Counted from the first letter of the stretch, positions 10,436 through 20,700 are shown. The stretch is DNA of 64,000 bases from Triatoma infestans (GCA_011037195.1 JAAEAF010004256.1:1-64000); one strand, 5' to 3'. Numbers and translations: made by a program. Notes: generated from the sequence alone by a model not told the origin.

Positions 10436-10790
10436 TTGTATCAATTGAATTTTGCTCTTTGCAAGTGCAATATTATCCACACTGTTTTGACAAAAACATC
10501 CTCATGATGGGCAAACAACCGTAACCCTTTCGATGACCAAGAAGCTGGCTATCACGGAAAAAAATATCTTTGATGCTTTTCAGCTTTCAGAGGAAATACA
10601 ATTGATCATTCATGTGTGTGTTGTGTGTATCAACTGTAATTTTTTGCTCTGTACAAGTCTATGTTATTAAATGTTCAGCAAAAACATCCTGGATGATGGG
10701 CGAACGCCTGAAACCGGACGATGACTACAAAATGAAGCAGGGAATATCACGGAAAAAATGTCTCTGATGCTTTCCAGCCAACCATTACAT
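10436..10790 (+). repeat. FB element bodies, two in direct tandem
   Basis: Two diverged FB bodies follow each other in the same orientation: about 10436-10595 and 10596-10790. Each has a TTTGCTCT start, a conserved core (ATGATGGGC...CGATGAC) and a right end CACGGAAAAAA...TCTGATGCTTTTCAGC. The right ends run into the complement of the FB head (CTTTCCAGC...AACC). The tandem arrangement differs from the head-to-head palindromes at 8.1 and 16.8 kb. Confidence 0.65.
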
Positions 10791-10899
10791 CAACGATTAT
10801 CAAAAAACCCTTCGATTCGATCTCTTATTTTGAAACTGTTTATTATGTTACACAATTTAGGGAGACAGCTTGAAATTTATTTGGGAGAGACATGTCTAA

Positions 10900-11056
10900 G
10901 GAAATAAGATGTCAGATGCGATTGTAGTATCTAAACACAATATTAAGTTTTAGCTTTCTGCATTTTTTAATTTCTGAATCCAGTAAAACTCAGTTTCGAA
11001 AATTTGACACGGTCCCCCATTCATCCTTTATAACTAGGATTAAGAGTAAGTAATAT
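10900..11056 (-). repeat. Diverged HEL 5' end remnant
   Basis: Read on the minus strand, it begins ATTACTTACTCTTAATCC and continues with GTGTCAAATTTTCGAAAC and TGAGTTTTACTGG. These line up with the HEL 5' hairpin, the GTGTCAAATTTTCG block and the following GAGTTTTCACCGG. It is much more diverged than copies 2-5. Confidence 0.55.
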
Positions 11057-11355
11057 ATAAACAAAATTTTTGCAAGCTAATATTCAAAAAGAAAAAAAAA
11101 TTTTAAGAATATTTACAACTCCTTTGGGGCGATTAGTTTCTTCCAAAACTATATAAACCATAATATAATGTTAAATCGTTCAAGTCAAAAATCTTTATAT
11201 ATTTGGGAGACGTGTTTATAGAAAAGGTGCTTATGTTTATATAACAGGGAGTGTGAAAAGGGCATTAGCCTTTTAGTATAGGCACAAGTATCCATCCATA
11301 GATGACAAAGGGCATTATTTACAGTCCTAACCAATAACCACAACAAACAATAGGG

Positions 11356-11394
<39 letters not shown>

Positions 11395-12297
11395 AAGCCT
11401 TTCTTATAAATAGGTTACCTTCCACTATTTTTATTACATTGTTACTAGGGAAATCCCAGTGGCTCCATCTATTTTGTTTTTAGCTTTTCAAATATAAAAG
11501 TAACAATAAAAAAGGATTTAACCAAATTTTATTGATGGTTTAAAATTCTTTTTTTTTTTTTTTTTATAATTTTTTAGAAAAGACATCGTAGGTTTTCAGG
11601 TTTTTGTAATCTGCTTTACAATACTTTAATTGTTCATCGGCCATAAATCTTGATTCAGTCATAACCAAGGTAGTAAATATTTTCACTAATTAAGTCGGCA
11701 TTTTGTAACATCTTCTCCAGGGATTTCCCCAAAATTTTAAAAACTTTTTCTAACACTTTTAAGTTACATACACACACATAGGGGAAAATGATAACTAGAA
11801 AGAAAATTTTTCGGCATAGATTAAAGTTTAAGGATATATAATATTATTTTTTGTGGCCAGTGAACTTTTTTACATTAAATTCGTCATAAAAATTTTTTGT
11901 GAGACATTGTAAATTTAGATAATTATGATTTATTAATTTAAAAATTTACTGCCAGTATATTTATTTAAATTATTTACTATATAGTTTTATAATTTATAAT
12001 AGATGAATTCTATGAAAGCGATCTCCTGACTAGATTAGCTGCAGGAGATAATGTTGCAAGTGGTAATTCATTTGCTGAAGTCTCGGAGACAATGGCAGTG
12101 GAATTGTGGATTCACTTTTCTAATAGTGATTACACGTAAAGGCTTGAAAATAGTAGAATATTCGCTACTTTGCTATTTCATTTAATATAACAATTTGTTT
12201 ATCGTTTTGTAGGGTTGAAAATGATATTTAAAATGGTGCAACTCTAATCTGATGAAGAATTTTCGACTGAAAGGATTGCATTTCCTGTGAGTTTGGA
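11057..12297. other. AT-rich DNA without recognisable genes; TA microsatellite
   Basis: A perfect TA run lies at about 11356-11386. Several A or T homopolymers occur, for example near 11551-11566. No open frame above 60 codons and no assignable repeat is visible. Confidence 0.5.
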
Positions 12298-13350
12298 TTT
12301 TTTACTTTCTCTTACTCCTAGTAAGAGGAAGTATTGTAATCGTGTCAAATTTTCGATATCGAGTTTTCACCGGAAATATCCGTTTTGAGGTCCCCTGAGT
12401 CCAAAAAAGGGGTTTTTAGCAAATGGTCTGTGTGTGTGTGTGTCTGTGTGTGTGTCTGTGTGTGTGACTGTGTGTGTGTTGTGTGCTGTGTCTGTGTGTG
12501 CGTGTGTGTATGTGAACAGCATAGCTCAAAAACGAAAAAACAGTAGAAAACGAACTTATATTCGTTCGGTAGCACCATGCGATCTGACTGTGCGTTATCT
12601 GTCAAAAATTCCCAACCGGAAGTACCCACTTTTACTGTTGACTGTTTACTTTTTTGCGTTTTTCTCAAAAATGGCTCCAACGATTTACTTTAAACTTGGT
12701 ACATCAACTACATATACAGGGAGCTACAACTTTTATTTGAAACATTTCTCTGGGAAAATTGATTTAAGGGCCCTTCTGGGGGAGGGGTGGGGTTAGGTTA
12801 CCCTCTAAAGTGCTATTTCGGGTTATTACACAATTCGGTCATTTAAATAATGTTAATTAGAATTAAATATGTTTGTTGAAATTCCGAGTTTGAGAAAAAT
12901 CGGAAAACCGGAAGTGCTTTTGTTTTAACACTTTACTAAAATGATTTTTTCACTTTTCGCGATTTTCTCAAAAATGGCCCCGACGATTGTTCTGAAACTA
13001 AATAGTAAACTAAACATTCAAAGATCTAAACTTTTATATCAACATTTCTCTGGGAAAATTATTGAAGGCACTTTTAGGAGAGGGTATGGTTGAGCTTCCT
13101 CTAAAGTGGTATCCATACTTGGTTAGACATACTTCTATCATCCAAAAATTAATTAGAAATAAATAGTGGCAAAATTCTGAGTTTCAAAATAATTAGTAAA
13201 CCGGAAGTGCGCTTTTACTGAACAATTTTTTCAGTTTTCGACGAATCTTATTAAATTTGGTACACAAACTATAAAAGCTGTCAATTATAATTTGGATAAC
13301 TGGAGTAAGAGAAAGTTGTGTGAGTGTTTCACACCAGATTTTTTTTTTTT
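12298..13350 (+). repeat. HEL repeat copy 4, best full-length example
   Basis: The 5' end is TTTTTACTTTCTCTTACTCC; CTCTTAC and GTAAGAG form a hairpin with loop TCCTA. A compound TG/TC microsatellite spans about 12428-12512. CCGGAAGT occurs at 12616, 12908 and 13201, marking three module starts 292-293 bp apart. Each module holds CTCAAAAATGGC, a TTTATTTGAAACATTTCTC-like segment and a terminal ATTC(C/T)GAGTTT. The 3' end is GGAGTAAGAGAAAGT, the hairpin GTGTGAGTGTTTCACAC and CAGATTTTT. The architecture matches non-autonomous Helentrons (HINEs); no Rep/helicase coding is present. Confidence 0.9.
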
Positions 13351-13932
13351 CGGTTGATTGCATTAAAATAGATAGAGGCATAAATTAAATATCAGTTTCA
13401 ATTTTGTATTGATATATTAATCGCTTATATCCTGGATAGATAAAGCACATATAGATAATTTCAATGTAGATTCTGCTAAAAATTTTGTAGCTTTGCTGTC
13501 CGAAAAAATGAAAGAGAATCAGAGAGATACTTTTCTAGCTAATAATGTCACCCTCAATGTTTTATCTCATCTACAAGCGGGCTCGTTCACAATCTGAAAT
13601 ATATTCACCAATTTAGTATATACAAAGTTAGTCTATTTTTTCAAATTGAGATCTGAGATGATGGACTTGAATTATCAAAACTTTCAATTATAATTCACAC
13701 TCACTCTGTAATTTAAATACAAATGAATGTGGCTCTCACTTTCTGGGTGAACGGACCGATTTTGTCGCCGCCTTACCGTTTAGAGTGTTTTTGATCCAGA
13801 AATCTAACTCTGGATAATTGTATAGCCATTCTTAATGGTGAAAATTGGAACCGTTTATACAAATATTGTAATAAAGCGATGTCTTATAGGAAGTTTTTAG
13901 TTAGTGAATTTAATTAATTCAAAAATTGAATT
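13351..13932. other. No recognisable gene
   Basis: Ordinary AT-rich sequence between two HEL copies. No repeat or reading frame that I can assign. Confidence 0.5.
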
Positions 13933-14057
13933 TTTTTTTTAACTTTCTCTTACTCCTAGTAAGAAGAAGTATTGTAATCGTGTCAAATTTTCGAGTTTTC
14001 ACCGGAAATATCCGTTTTGAGGTCCCCTGAGTCCAAAAAAGTGGTTTTTAGCAAATG

Positions 14058-14094
<37 letters not shown>

Positions 14095-14910
14095 CAACAT
14101 AGCTCAAAAACGAAAAGCCGTAGTGAAACTTGATATTCCGTTAAGGCATCACCATGGCATCCGACAGTGGGTCATCTGTCAAAATTCCTCAACCGGAAGT
14201 ACCACTTTACTTGTTGGTTTTTTACTTTTTAGCGATTTTCTCAAAAATGGCTCCGACGATTTTCTTTAAACTTGTTATATCAACTACTCATACAGGAGCT
14301 ACAACTTTTATTTGAAACATTTCTCTTGGAAAATTCATTTAAGGGCAGTATGGGGGAGGGGTGGGGTTAGGTTTTCGTCTAAAGTGCTATTTCAGTTTAT
14401 TAAACAATTCTATCATCTAATATCATCTAAATAATGTTAATTAGAATTAAATATGTTGTTGTAATTCTGAGTTTCAAAAAAAAAAAATCGGATGACCGGA
14501 AGTGTGTTTACTAAATGATTTTTTTTCACTTTTTCGCGATATTCTCAAAAAAAATGGCTCAGACGATTTTCTTGAAACTACGAATGTACACTAAACACAT
14601 ACAAAGATCTACAACTTTTATTATAACATATTCTTGGAAAAATTCATTTAAGAGCACTTTTAGGGAAGGGGTGGGTGGGGTTATGTTTTTCTCTAAAGTG
14701 CTATCATAGTTGATTATACAATTCTATCATCCAAACAAAATTAATTAGAAATAAATAGGTGGCCGAAATTCGGAGTTTGAAAGAAATTAGTTAACCGGAA
14801 GTGCGCTTTTACTGAACGGTTTTTTTCACACAAACTATAAAATTTGTCACTGATAATTTTGAAAACTGGAGTAAGAGAAAGTTGTGTGAGTGTTTCAACC
14901 AGATTTTTTT
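13933..14910 (+). repeat. HEL repeat copy 5
   Basis: A nearly complete copy. The 5' end reads ACTTTCTCTTACTCCTAGTA, followed by a pure GT run at about 14060-14091. Module starts (CCGGAAGT) are at 14193, 14496 and 14795. The 3' end keeps GGAGTAAGAGAAAGT, with a slightly damaged hairpin (GTGTGAGTGTTTCAACC). Part of the last module has been lost near 14822. Confidence 0.88.
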
Positions 14911-14914
14911 AATT

Positions 14915-15132
14915 TAAGGCGCGTCAACATCTATGGTTATTAGCGCTCGGAGCCTTCTTAGTACAATGCCGGCCTCCAGGTTGTGTTCTCTCGTTTTAGA
15001 CACACTGTCCATCACCGGATAGAGAGATGTAGGGGCTCCTAGGAAGAAAAAATCTAAGGATAGCAGAGCTACAATCGATCCCGGGTCCTCCGCGTGGGAG
15101 TCCTCTATGCTAACCACTTATTTCCTTCCCTC
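14915..15132 (-). repeat. SINE-1 copy a (tRNA-derived)
   Basis: On the minus strand a tRNA-like head contains AAGTGGTTAGCAT (box A region), CCCACGCGGAGGA and a degraded box B (GGGATCGATTGTAGC). A unique body follows with GGAGGCCGGCATTGTACTAAG and CTCCGAGCGC, ending GACGCGCCTTAAATT. The same body occurs at 31.0-31.5, 35.5 and 63.2 kb. This one sits directly after the 3' end of HEL copy 5. Confidence 0.75.
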
Positions 15133-15759
15133 AAAAATTGAATGCTACTTTTTTTTTTAAACACAATGATTTTGTTTTTGTTTTTTGGATAACATATTAC
15201 TTATTAGTCAACTCGACAGACGGACTATTGTCCAGTGTCTATTAATGTAAATATTAATTATTTTTGTATTTCTTTTGGTGAAAATAAAACATTATTAATT
15301 AATTAATTAATTATTAATCGCTTATATTTCTGTGATAGTATCAGCCGATTGCCTATTTCAATTCAATATTTATATGCTTTCGTTTCGTAAGATCTTAATT
15401 TTTTTTTACTTTCTCTTACTTCTAGTAAACAGGAAGTATTGTAATCGTGTAAAATTTTCGATATCGAGTTTTCACCGGAAATACAAGTTTCGAGATACGC
15501 TAAGACCGAAAAAAAAAATTGATTTTTAGAAAATGGTCTGTATGGGTATGTATGTGAACAGCATAGCTCGATAACGAAATATCGCAGGAAGTTGAAACTT
15601 GATATTCCGTTTAAGTATCACCATGGGATGCGACAGTAAGTTATCTGTCAAAATTCCTCAACCAAAAGTATCAATTTACAAAATAACTTTTTTCACCTTT
15701 TTTACGATTTTCTCAAAAATGGTTTCAACGATTTTCTTTCAAACATAGAATTTCAACTG

Positions 15760-16378
15760 GAGAATAAAAATCAATCTTTAAAATCCCAATACATTGTTTT
15801 CACGTTAAACAAAAAAGTACCCTCTCCTATCTACCTGTTCAATACATCTATTTTTCACGCAGACCACGTTCGTTATCTAGGACTATGCATAGACAAGGGA
15901 CTCACATGGAATCCCCATACGACACTTAAACGATCACCCTCAACCAACGCTTCAGTCTACTGGCTAGGCTTCTTGGCAAACGCTCTAAACTAACACTTCT
16001 GAACAAAAGGCAACTTTATATCTTGCTCAAATTTGGACATAGGACTAGATGTAGGGCAGTACTAAGCATTCCAACCTCAATAGTAATCAAATACTTCAAT
16101 CAGAAATCCTCCATCGTAATGTCGGCGCCCCTATTTACGTCTCCACAACGACCTGAAGATCCCGTTTGTCAACAACCTCGCAAAATCTTACAACAAATTT
16201 CACAGACACCTCTAACTCCATTCAAATTCCCTTGCCCACGCCCTCTAATTCAAAACTCACTTCCAAGAAATCCCCAAAGACGGCTGAACTACTGTTGCCC
16301 CCCCCACCCCCGACCTCCTGGATATCTAATGTCAGTTATCACTGGATAACTTACATTCATGACATTCCATGATAGTAT
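15760..16378 (+). pseudogene. Jockey-like pol fragment J1 within HEL copy 6
   Basis: Conceptual translation with frameshifts gives VRYLGL-like, LTWNPHT, a TLNQRFSLLARLL-like and a LQSKILR-like segment, a pattern found after the reverse transcriptase core of Jockey-group elements. The DNA closely matches 20.5-21.9 kb but stops at CATTCCATGATA, before the family's 3' end, so it is an internal piece. No clear target duplication is seen. Confidence 0.65.
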
Positions 16379-16811
16379 AGCTTTTATTTGAAACATTTCT
16401 CCGGGTAAAATTCATTCAAGGTCACCTTTTGGGGAGGAGTCCTTGTCTTCAAAAATGATTTTTCAGTTTACTACACAATTTTTCTATCATTTAAATTAAT
16501 ATTAATTAGAATTAAATATTTTGTTCAAATTGCTAGTTTGAAGAAAATCGAATGACCTAAAGTGCATTTACTGAACAGTTTTTTTTTTTTTATGTTTTCT
16601 GCTAATTTCTCTAAAAAGCCTCCAACGATTTTAATTAAACTATTAATGTGATACTGCACATATGAAGAACTAATAACTTTTATTTGAAACATTTCTCTGG
16701 GTAAAGTCATTTAAGGGGCTTTTTTGGGGGGGTGTGGGGGTAAGTTAAGGTTATGTTGGCCCCCGGTGCTTGTTAATTGATTACAATTCTCACTCTAAAA
16801 GATTTAATTAT

Positions 16812-17121
16812 GAAAGAAATAGTTGTGTGGTGGTTGGTTCCGCAGAGCTGGAAAGCATCAGAGACATTTTCCGTGGTAGCCTGCTTCATTTTTGGTCATC
16901 GACCGGTTTCGGCGTTCGCCCATTTCAGGATGCGTTCTTCAGACAGGGTGCCCAACACAGACACACACTCGTTTAGTGTGAAAATAGTTCTCTGTAACGA
17001 GTCTGTGTTGGCACACTGTCTGAAGAACGCACTCCTGAAGATGGGCGACCGCCCGAAACCGGTCGATGACCACAAAATGAAGCAGGCTACCACGGAAAAT
17101 GTCTCTGATAGAAAGAAATAG
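16812..17121 (+). mobile_element. FB palindromic element copy 2 with 11-bp TSD
   Basis: The insert 16823-17110 is flanked by GAAAGAAATAG at 16812-16822 and 17111-17121 and interrupts HEL copy 6. Order: head (GGTTGGTTCCGCAGAGCTGG), left arm of about 130 bp, short spacer, right inverted arm ending GGAAAATGTCTCTGATA. The right arm has CTGAAGA (17035-17041), GGGC/GCCC with a GACC loop, then GAAA (17055-17058). Open frames on both strands here are by-products of the palindrome. Confidence 0.82.
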
Positions 17122-17267
17122 ATTGCTAAAATTCAGAGTGAAGAAAATTAACAAACCGGAAATGCGTTTTTACTGAACAGGTTTTTTTTTTCAGTTTTCG
17201 CGATTTTTTTCCAAAAAAAGAAAATCACCGACAAATTTCGTTATATTATAACTTTAAAATTTATCGT

Positions 17268-17345
17268 GGTGGTTGGTTCCGCAAAGCTGGAAAGCATCAG
17301 AGTCATTTTCCGTTGTACCCTGCTTCATTTTATGGTCATCAAACT
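17268..17345 (+). repeat. FB element fragment copy 3 (head and start of left arm)
   Basis: It begins GGTGGTTGGTTCCGCAAAGC and continues through GCATCAGAGTCATTTTCCGT to TATGGTCATC, then stops abruptly. It replaces the expected 3' end of HEL copy 6. Confidence 0.75.
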
Positions 17346-18212
17346 AGATTATTTTTAGTTTAAACGAACCCTCTCTCCTATAGTTGTAGACAGATATAGG
17401 CAGATGTGATTAGAGAGATGTCTACCATACGTCTGAGTACACCAATCTACAGGTTTTAGGAATTTATCTGTTTTTGCTATCAGTCTACAAAAAGTCTATA
17501 GTATTTCTTATGTAATAGAATGTCCTATCTAAATATTTTATCGAAAATTTTTGTTATTTTTAACGTAAACACATAACAAACAAATCTGGCTTCTTCCTTC
17601 CCCCCCCCCAAACAATAGAGAAGACCGGAGACAGATGAAAACTTAGATATATATTTGACCATGCTGGGTTTGTCCAGTACCACGTGATGACCGATCACCT
17701 TGAAGAAAAATATAAAGATGTTACTAATGCTGGACCAGGTGATAAAACTTAAAACTGTCCAGGTGTGATTACTATTTTTAGTATTGTAATATATATATAT
17801 TCTGACATTGAAATAGTCTTGCAGTTTTAGTAATAATACAAAAATGACCACTGGTCTTTGGCTATTTTTGGTTTTGACTAGAACCAACCATCCCACATCA
17901 GATACACCACACACTGTGCCGATGTTTTATAATAACAATAAGAAACACGCCTTTACAAAACTAAGAAAAGGGTTTTTACCACTATTTAAGTGTAGATTAG
18001 TCGAAATAAATACCTTTTCACGCCTCTAGAAGCGGTCAAGAGAGCATGTGCAAAAGTGGTTTTGGCTGGCTTCATTCTGCTTAATAAATTTCTTGAGTAT
18101 ACCGGCTGCTCTATTTCCAATTGTTATGTACCCAGGAGTAAGTAAGCCTTTATGCTCAGGATATTAGGCTTATGTAGAACTTCAATTTAGTGGAAATTTT
18201 TAAATAAATACT
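17346..18212. other. No recognisable gene
   Basis: A minus-strand open frame of 129 codons (17525-17914) has low-complexity, hydrophobic and aromatic-rich composition and no recognisable motif. I treat it as chance. The region is otherwise AT-rich, with a C run at about 17602-17610. Confidence 0.45.
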
Positions 18213-18450
18213 ATTACTTTCTTTTACTCCTATTAAGAGGAAGTATTGCGATCCATGTTTTGGGGTCCTCTGAATATTAAAAAAATATTTTTAGCGGATG
18301 GTCTTTGTATGTGTGTGTATATTAACAGAATATCTACAAAAACGAATAGTTGCAGGAAGTTGAAACCTGGAATTCCGTTTAGATTCAAATCACCGCATAT
18401 AACAGTAAGGTTTCGGTCAAAATCCATCAACCGGAAGTGCAATGATTTTT
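18213..18450 (+). repeat. HEL repeat copy 7, 5' fragment
   Basis: It shows ACTTTCTTTTACTCCTATTA with the hairpin partner AAGAGGAAG, a short TATGTG microsatellite, the GGAAGTTGAAACCTGGAATT block and a final CAACCGGAAGTGCAATG. It stops where the first module should begin. It is clearly more diverged than copies 4 and 5. Confidence 0.75.
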
Positions 18451-18574
18451 TTTTTTGAAATTCGAGTAATGCCCCCCCCCCAAAAAAAACTCAAAAACCA
18501 ATTCCATAAAGTGACACTTGCGGTAGGTAAATCGATTTCTTACAAATTTAGAATTCTAGCAGACTATCTGAGGA

Positions 18575-19842
18575 TTAACCCGGGAGAACACGCACCGTGA
18601 GATTTTCTCTCACGCTTGAAGTAAAACACTCATAATCCAGAAGTGGGAGTAGTGAGAGATCCTAAGTTTCGTCTAGCTGAGTTTTTATCTTTTGTTTACT
18701 TCCTCTTGAAATATTTTTCCTCTCAGTCTTGTGTTAGCTTCAGAAGAGGAAGTTAAACAAAAATATTCTAAACCGTGAGTGAATCTCTCACGCGCTAGTG
18801 TTCGCGTTACGTTTTTATAAGTAAGTAATTTTCTGTTTGTATAACATTTTTGGTTTACTGGTGACGCAAAATTAGTTTTTCTTTTGAATTTTAGATTTTT
18901 TAAATTCATATGAGTCGTGGCAAACATATGACCGAGATGGGGAAAGCGTTGTACGATCTCCATAAGTGGCATTTTTCAGGATATTTATTTACTTTATATT
19001 TTCCTGGTAATTTTATTCATGTTAACTTTTTTCGCTTAGAATATTTGTCATGGATTCCTAATCCCGAACAGAGTAAAACTGAAGTTCTCCTCAACCTTTT
19101 AGACAAAGAAAACCGCTTTAATGCTGGGGAAAGTGATTCAGAACAATCAGGGATAGAAAAGAAAGATAAACTCGAAAACGACGAGAACCGCTTGTGCGGT
19201 AACGACGAAACTACTGTTTGGCATGTTTTCGCTCCCCGGGAAAATGTGCGCAGAAGGAAACAAAACATCGTTATCTATCTTCCAGATGTGAAAACTATTG
19301 CAAAGCAAGCTAAAACTCCGTTGGAATGTTGGAGTCTTTTTTTTCCTGATTCCATAAGAGAGGTACTGGATGAATTTATATCCAAATGTAAACAAAATTA
19401 CCAAGTTGGTGAATACTGTACTATAGATGAAATGTTGGAACCGTTTCGGGGACGTTGCAAGTTTCGGCAATACATCCCTAGTAAACCAGCAAAATATGGC
19501 CTCAAAGTTTTTTCATTAGCAGATGCACGTACACCAAAATGTGCTACCTGTCCAAAATGTCCTGTTACTGAATAATTCAACACAAATTATATTTTTTATA
19601 TTGAGTTTTGCTCCAGTTTTTTTTTTTATAATTAAAAAAGTGTTATTTATATTTTTATATTGATATTTGTTTAAGTTTATGTGTGTATTTATATTTATAA
19701 ATATAATGTCATTTACTTAATTGGTATTTAGAAGCTAATATTATTATTATGTGGTGAAAAAATATGAAAATTGGGGTGTGAGAGAAAGTCTCATGCGCGA
19801 GTTCTTGCTATTCATTTTTTCTATCGAGTTCTCCCGGGTTAA
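18575..19842 (+). mobile_element. piggyBac-type element, internally deleted, with TTAA target duplication
   Basis: The element occupies 18579-19838 between TTAA at 18575-18578 and 19839-19842, the piggyBac hallmark. The ends are inverted: CCCGGGAGAACACG at the left and the complement of CGAGTTCTCCCGGG at the right. Subterminal GTGAGA...TCTCAC palindromes occur at about 18597-18614 and 18775-18793, with a related GTGTGAGAGAAAGTCTCATG near 19777. The single coding segment is a shortened transposase. The 1.26-kb size points to a non-autonomous deletion derivative. Confidence 0.88.
18910..19575 (+). CDS. Truncated piggyBac transposase-like protein, 221 aa
   Basis: The N-terminal half includes a possible remnant of the family's early region and an acidic, lysine-rich stretch (residues about 75-100). 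Residues about 118-150 read NIVIYLPDVKTIAKQAKTPL and ECWSLFF, matching the start of the piggyBac DDE-type domain. At about residue 175 the sequence passes straight to YCTIDEMLEPFRGRC and FRQYIPSKPAKYGLKVFSL, which in full-length members lies well downstream, so a segment has been lost in frame. The frame ends soon after in a short Cys-containing tail. Most catalytic positions are missing, so no transposase activity is expected. Confidence 0.8.
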   Translation: MSRGKHMTEMGKALYDLHKWHFSGYLFTLYFPGNFIHVNFFRLEYLSWIPNPEQSKTEVLLNLLDKENRFNAGESDSEQSGIEKKDKLENDENRLCGNDETTVWHVFAPRENVRRRKQNIVIYLPDVKTIAKQAKTPLECWSLFFPDSIREVLDEFISKCKQNYQVGEYCTIDEMLEPFRGRCKFRQYIPSKPAKYGLKVFSLADARTPKCATCPKCPVTE

Positions 19843-20051
19843 AAGTAATGTAAGTGATAAAACCATACATTGTACTGAAGTTGTATTTAAGAAGCAAGTT
19901 TAACGTTGTTACTTTCGCAAATTATTTATGAAAAAAATATTAGAAAACAAATGTAAAAGATCTCTTTGTATGTGTGAATAGTTGATGAATTTTTTAGAGA
20001 AAATCGCACAAAAATGGAAAACTGTTTACTCTCAGTAAAATGGATTGAAAT

Positions 20052-20248
20052 TAAAAATTTATCATAGAAATTTTCCGTGATAGCCTGCTGCTTTTTGTGG
20101 TCATCCACCGGTTTCGGGCATTCGCCCATCTTCAGGATGCTTTTGTCAAACAGTGTGATAATACAGACTTGCGAATTCAGTTTATACACTGACACACTGA
20201 GTCCACTTTATAGCTCTGCGGAACCAACTACAACAACTAAAAATTTAT
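20052..20248 (-). mobile_element. FB element copy 4, single-armed, with 11-bp TSD
   Basis: The insert 20063-20237 lies between TAAAAATTTAT at 20052-20062 and at 20238-20248. On the minus strand it has the FB head (GTTGGTTCCGCAGAGCT), a short spacer and one body ending GGAAAATTTCTATGATA. The first inverted arm of the palindromic copies is missing. The body retains CTGAAGA, GGGC/GCCC with a GAAT loop and GAAA (complement at 20112-20135). This is the simplest form of the family here. Confidence 0.82.
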
Positions 20249-20700
20249 TATTAGATCGGGTGATAAATACCTAAAAGGAATGACTTCCTATTGTATTTCG
20301 TTTTTCATCTAACCCACACTAGCTGGAGTACCCCAGGGATGCATCCTGGCACCCATCTTATATACAATTTATACTGCCGACATCCCCATGAATTCCAAAC
20401 ACTAACCTATTCACCTATGTTGATAATATAGGCAATCCTATCACCTCATACCGATCCCATTCTTTCCAGCCCCTCCTTGCAAATCCATCTTCACTCACTT
20501 GAATCCTGGTTAACGATGTAGAATAGAAAACAATCTTTAACATCCCAATACATTGTTTTCACGTTAAACAAAAAAATACCCTCTCCTATCTATCTGTTCA
20601 ATACATCTATTTTTCACGCAGACCACGTTCGTTATCTTGGACTATCCTCAAACAAGGGACTCACATGGAATCCCCATACGAGACTAAAACGAAACACCCT

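Larger units (their letters stand above)
15401..17267 (+). repeat. HEL repeat copy 6, a mosaic with two foreign segments
   Basis: The HEL 5' end is at 15401 and the first module runs to about 15759. A Jockey-like fragment follows (about 15760-16378), then HEL resumes at CTTTTATTTGAAACATTTCTC (16380) and continues to about 17267. An FB palindrome with an 11-bp TSD interrupts it at 16823-17110. The 3' subterminal repeat and hairpin are missing because another FB fragment replaces them at 17268. Confidence 0.78.

Noticed and set aside
12345..12796. Open frames of 111 and 120 codons across HEL copy 4
   Set aside because: They translate the TG microsatellite and noncoding modules; other HEL copies break the frames at random.
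16770..17154. Four overlapping open frames on both strands
   Set aside because: They arise because FB copy 2 is a palindrome; no similarity to proteins and no conservation of frame in other FB copies.
17525..17914. Minus-strand 129-codon frame
   Set aside because: AT-driven composition, no motif, no start or splice context; likely chance.
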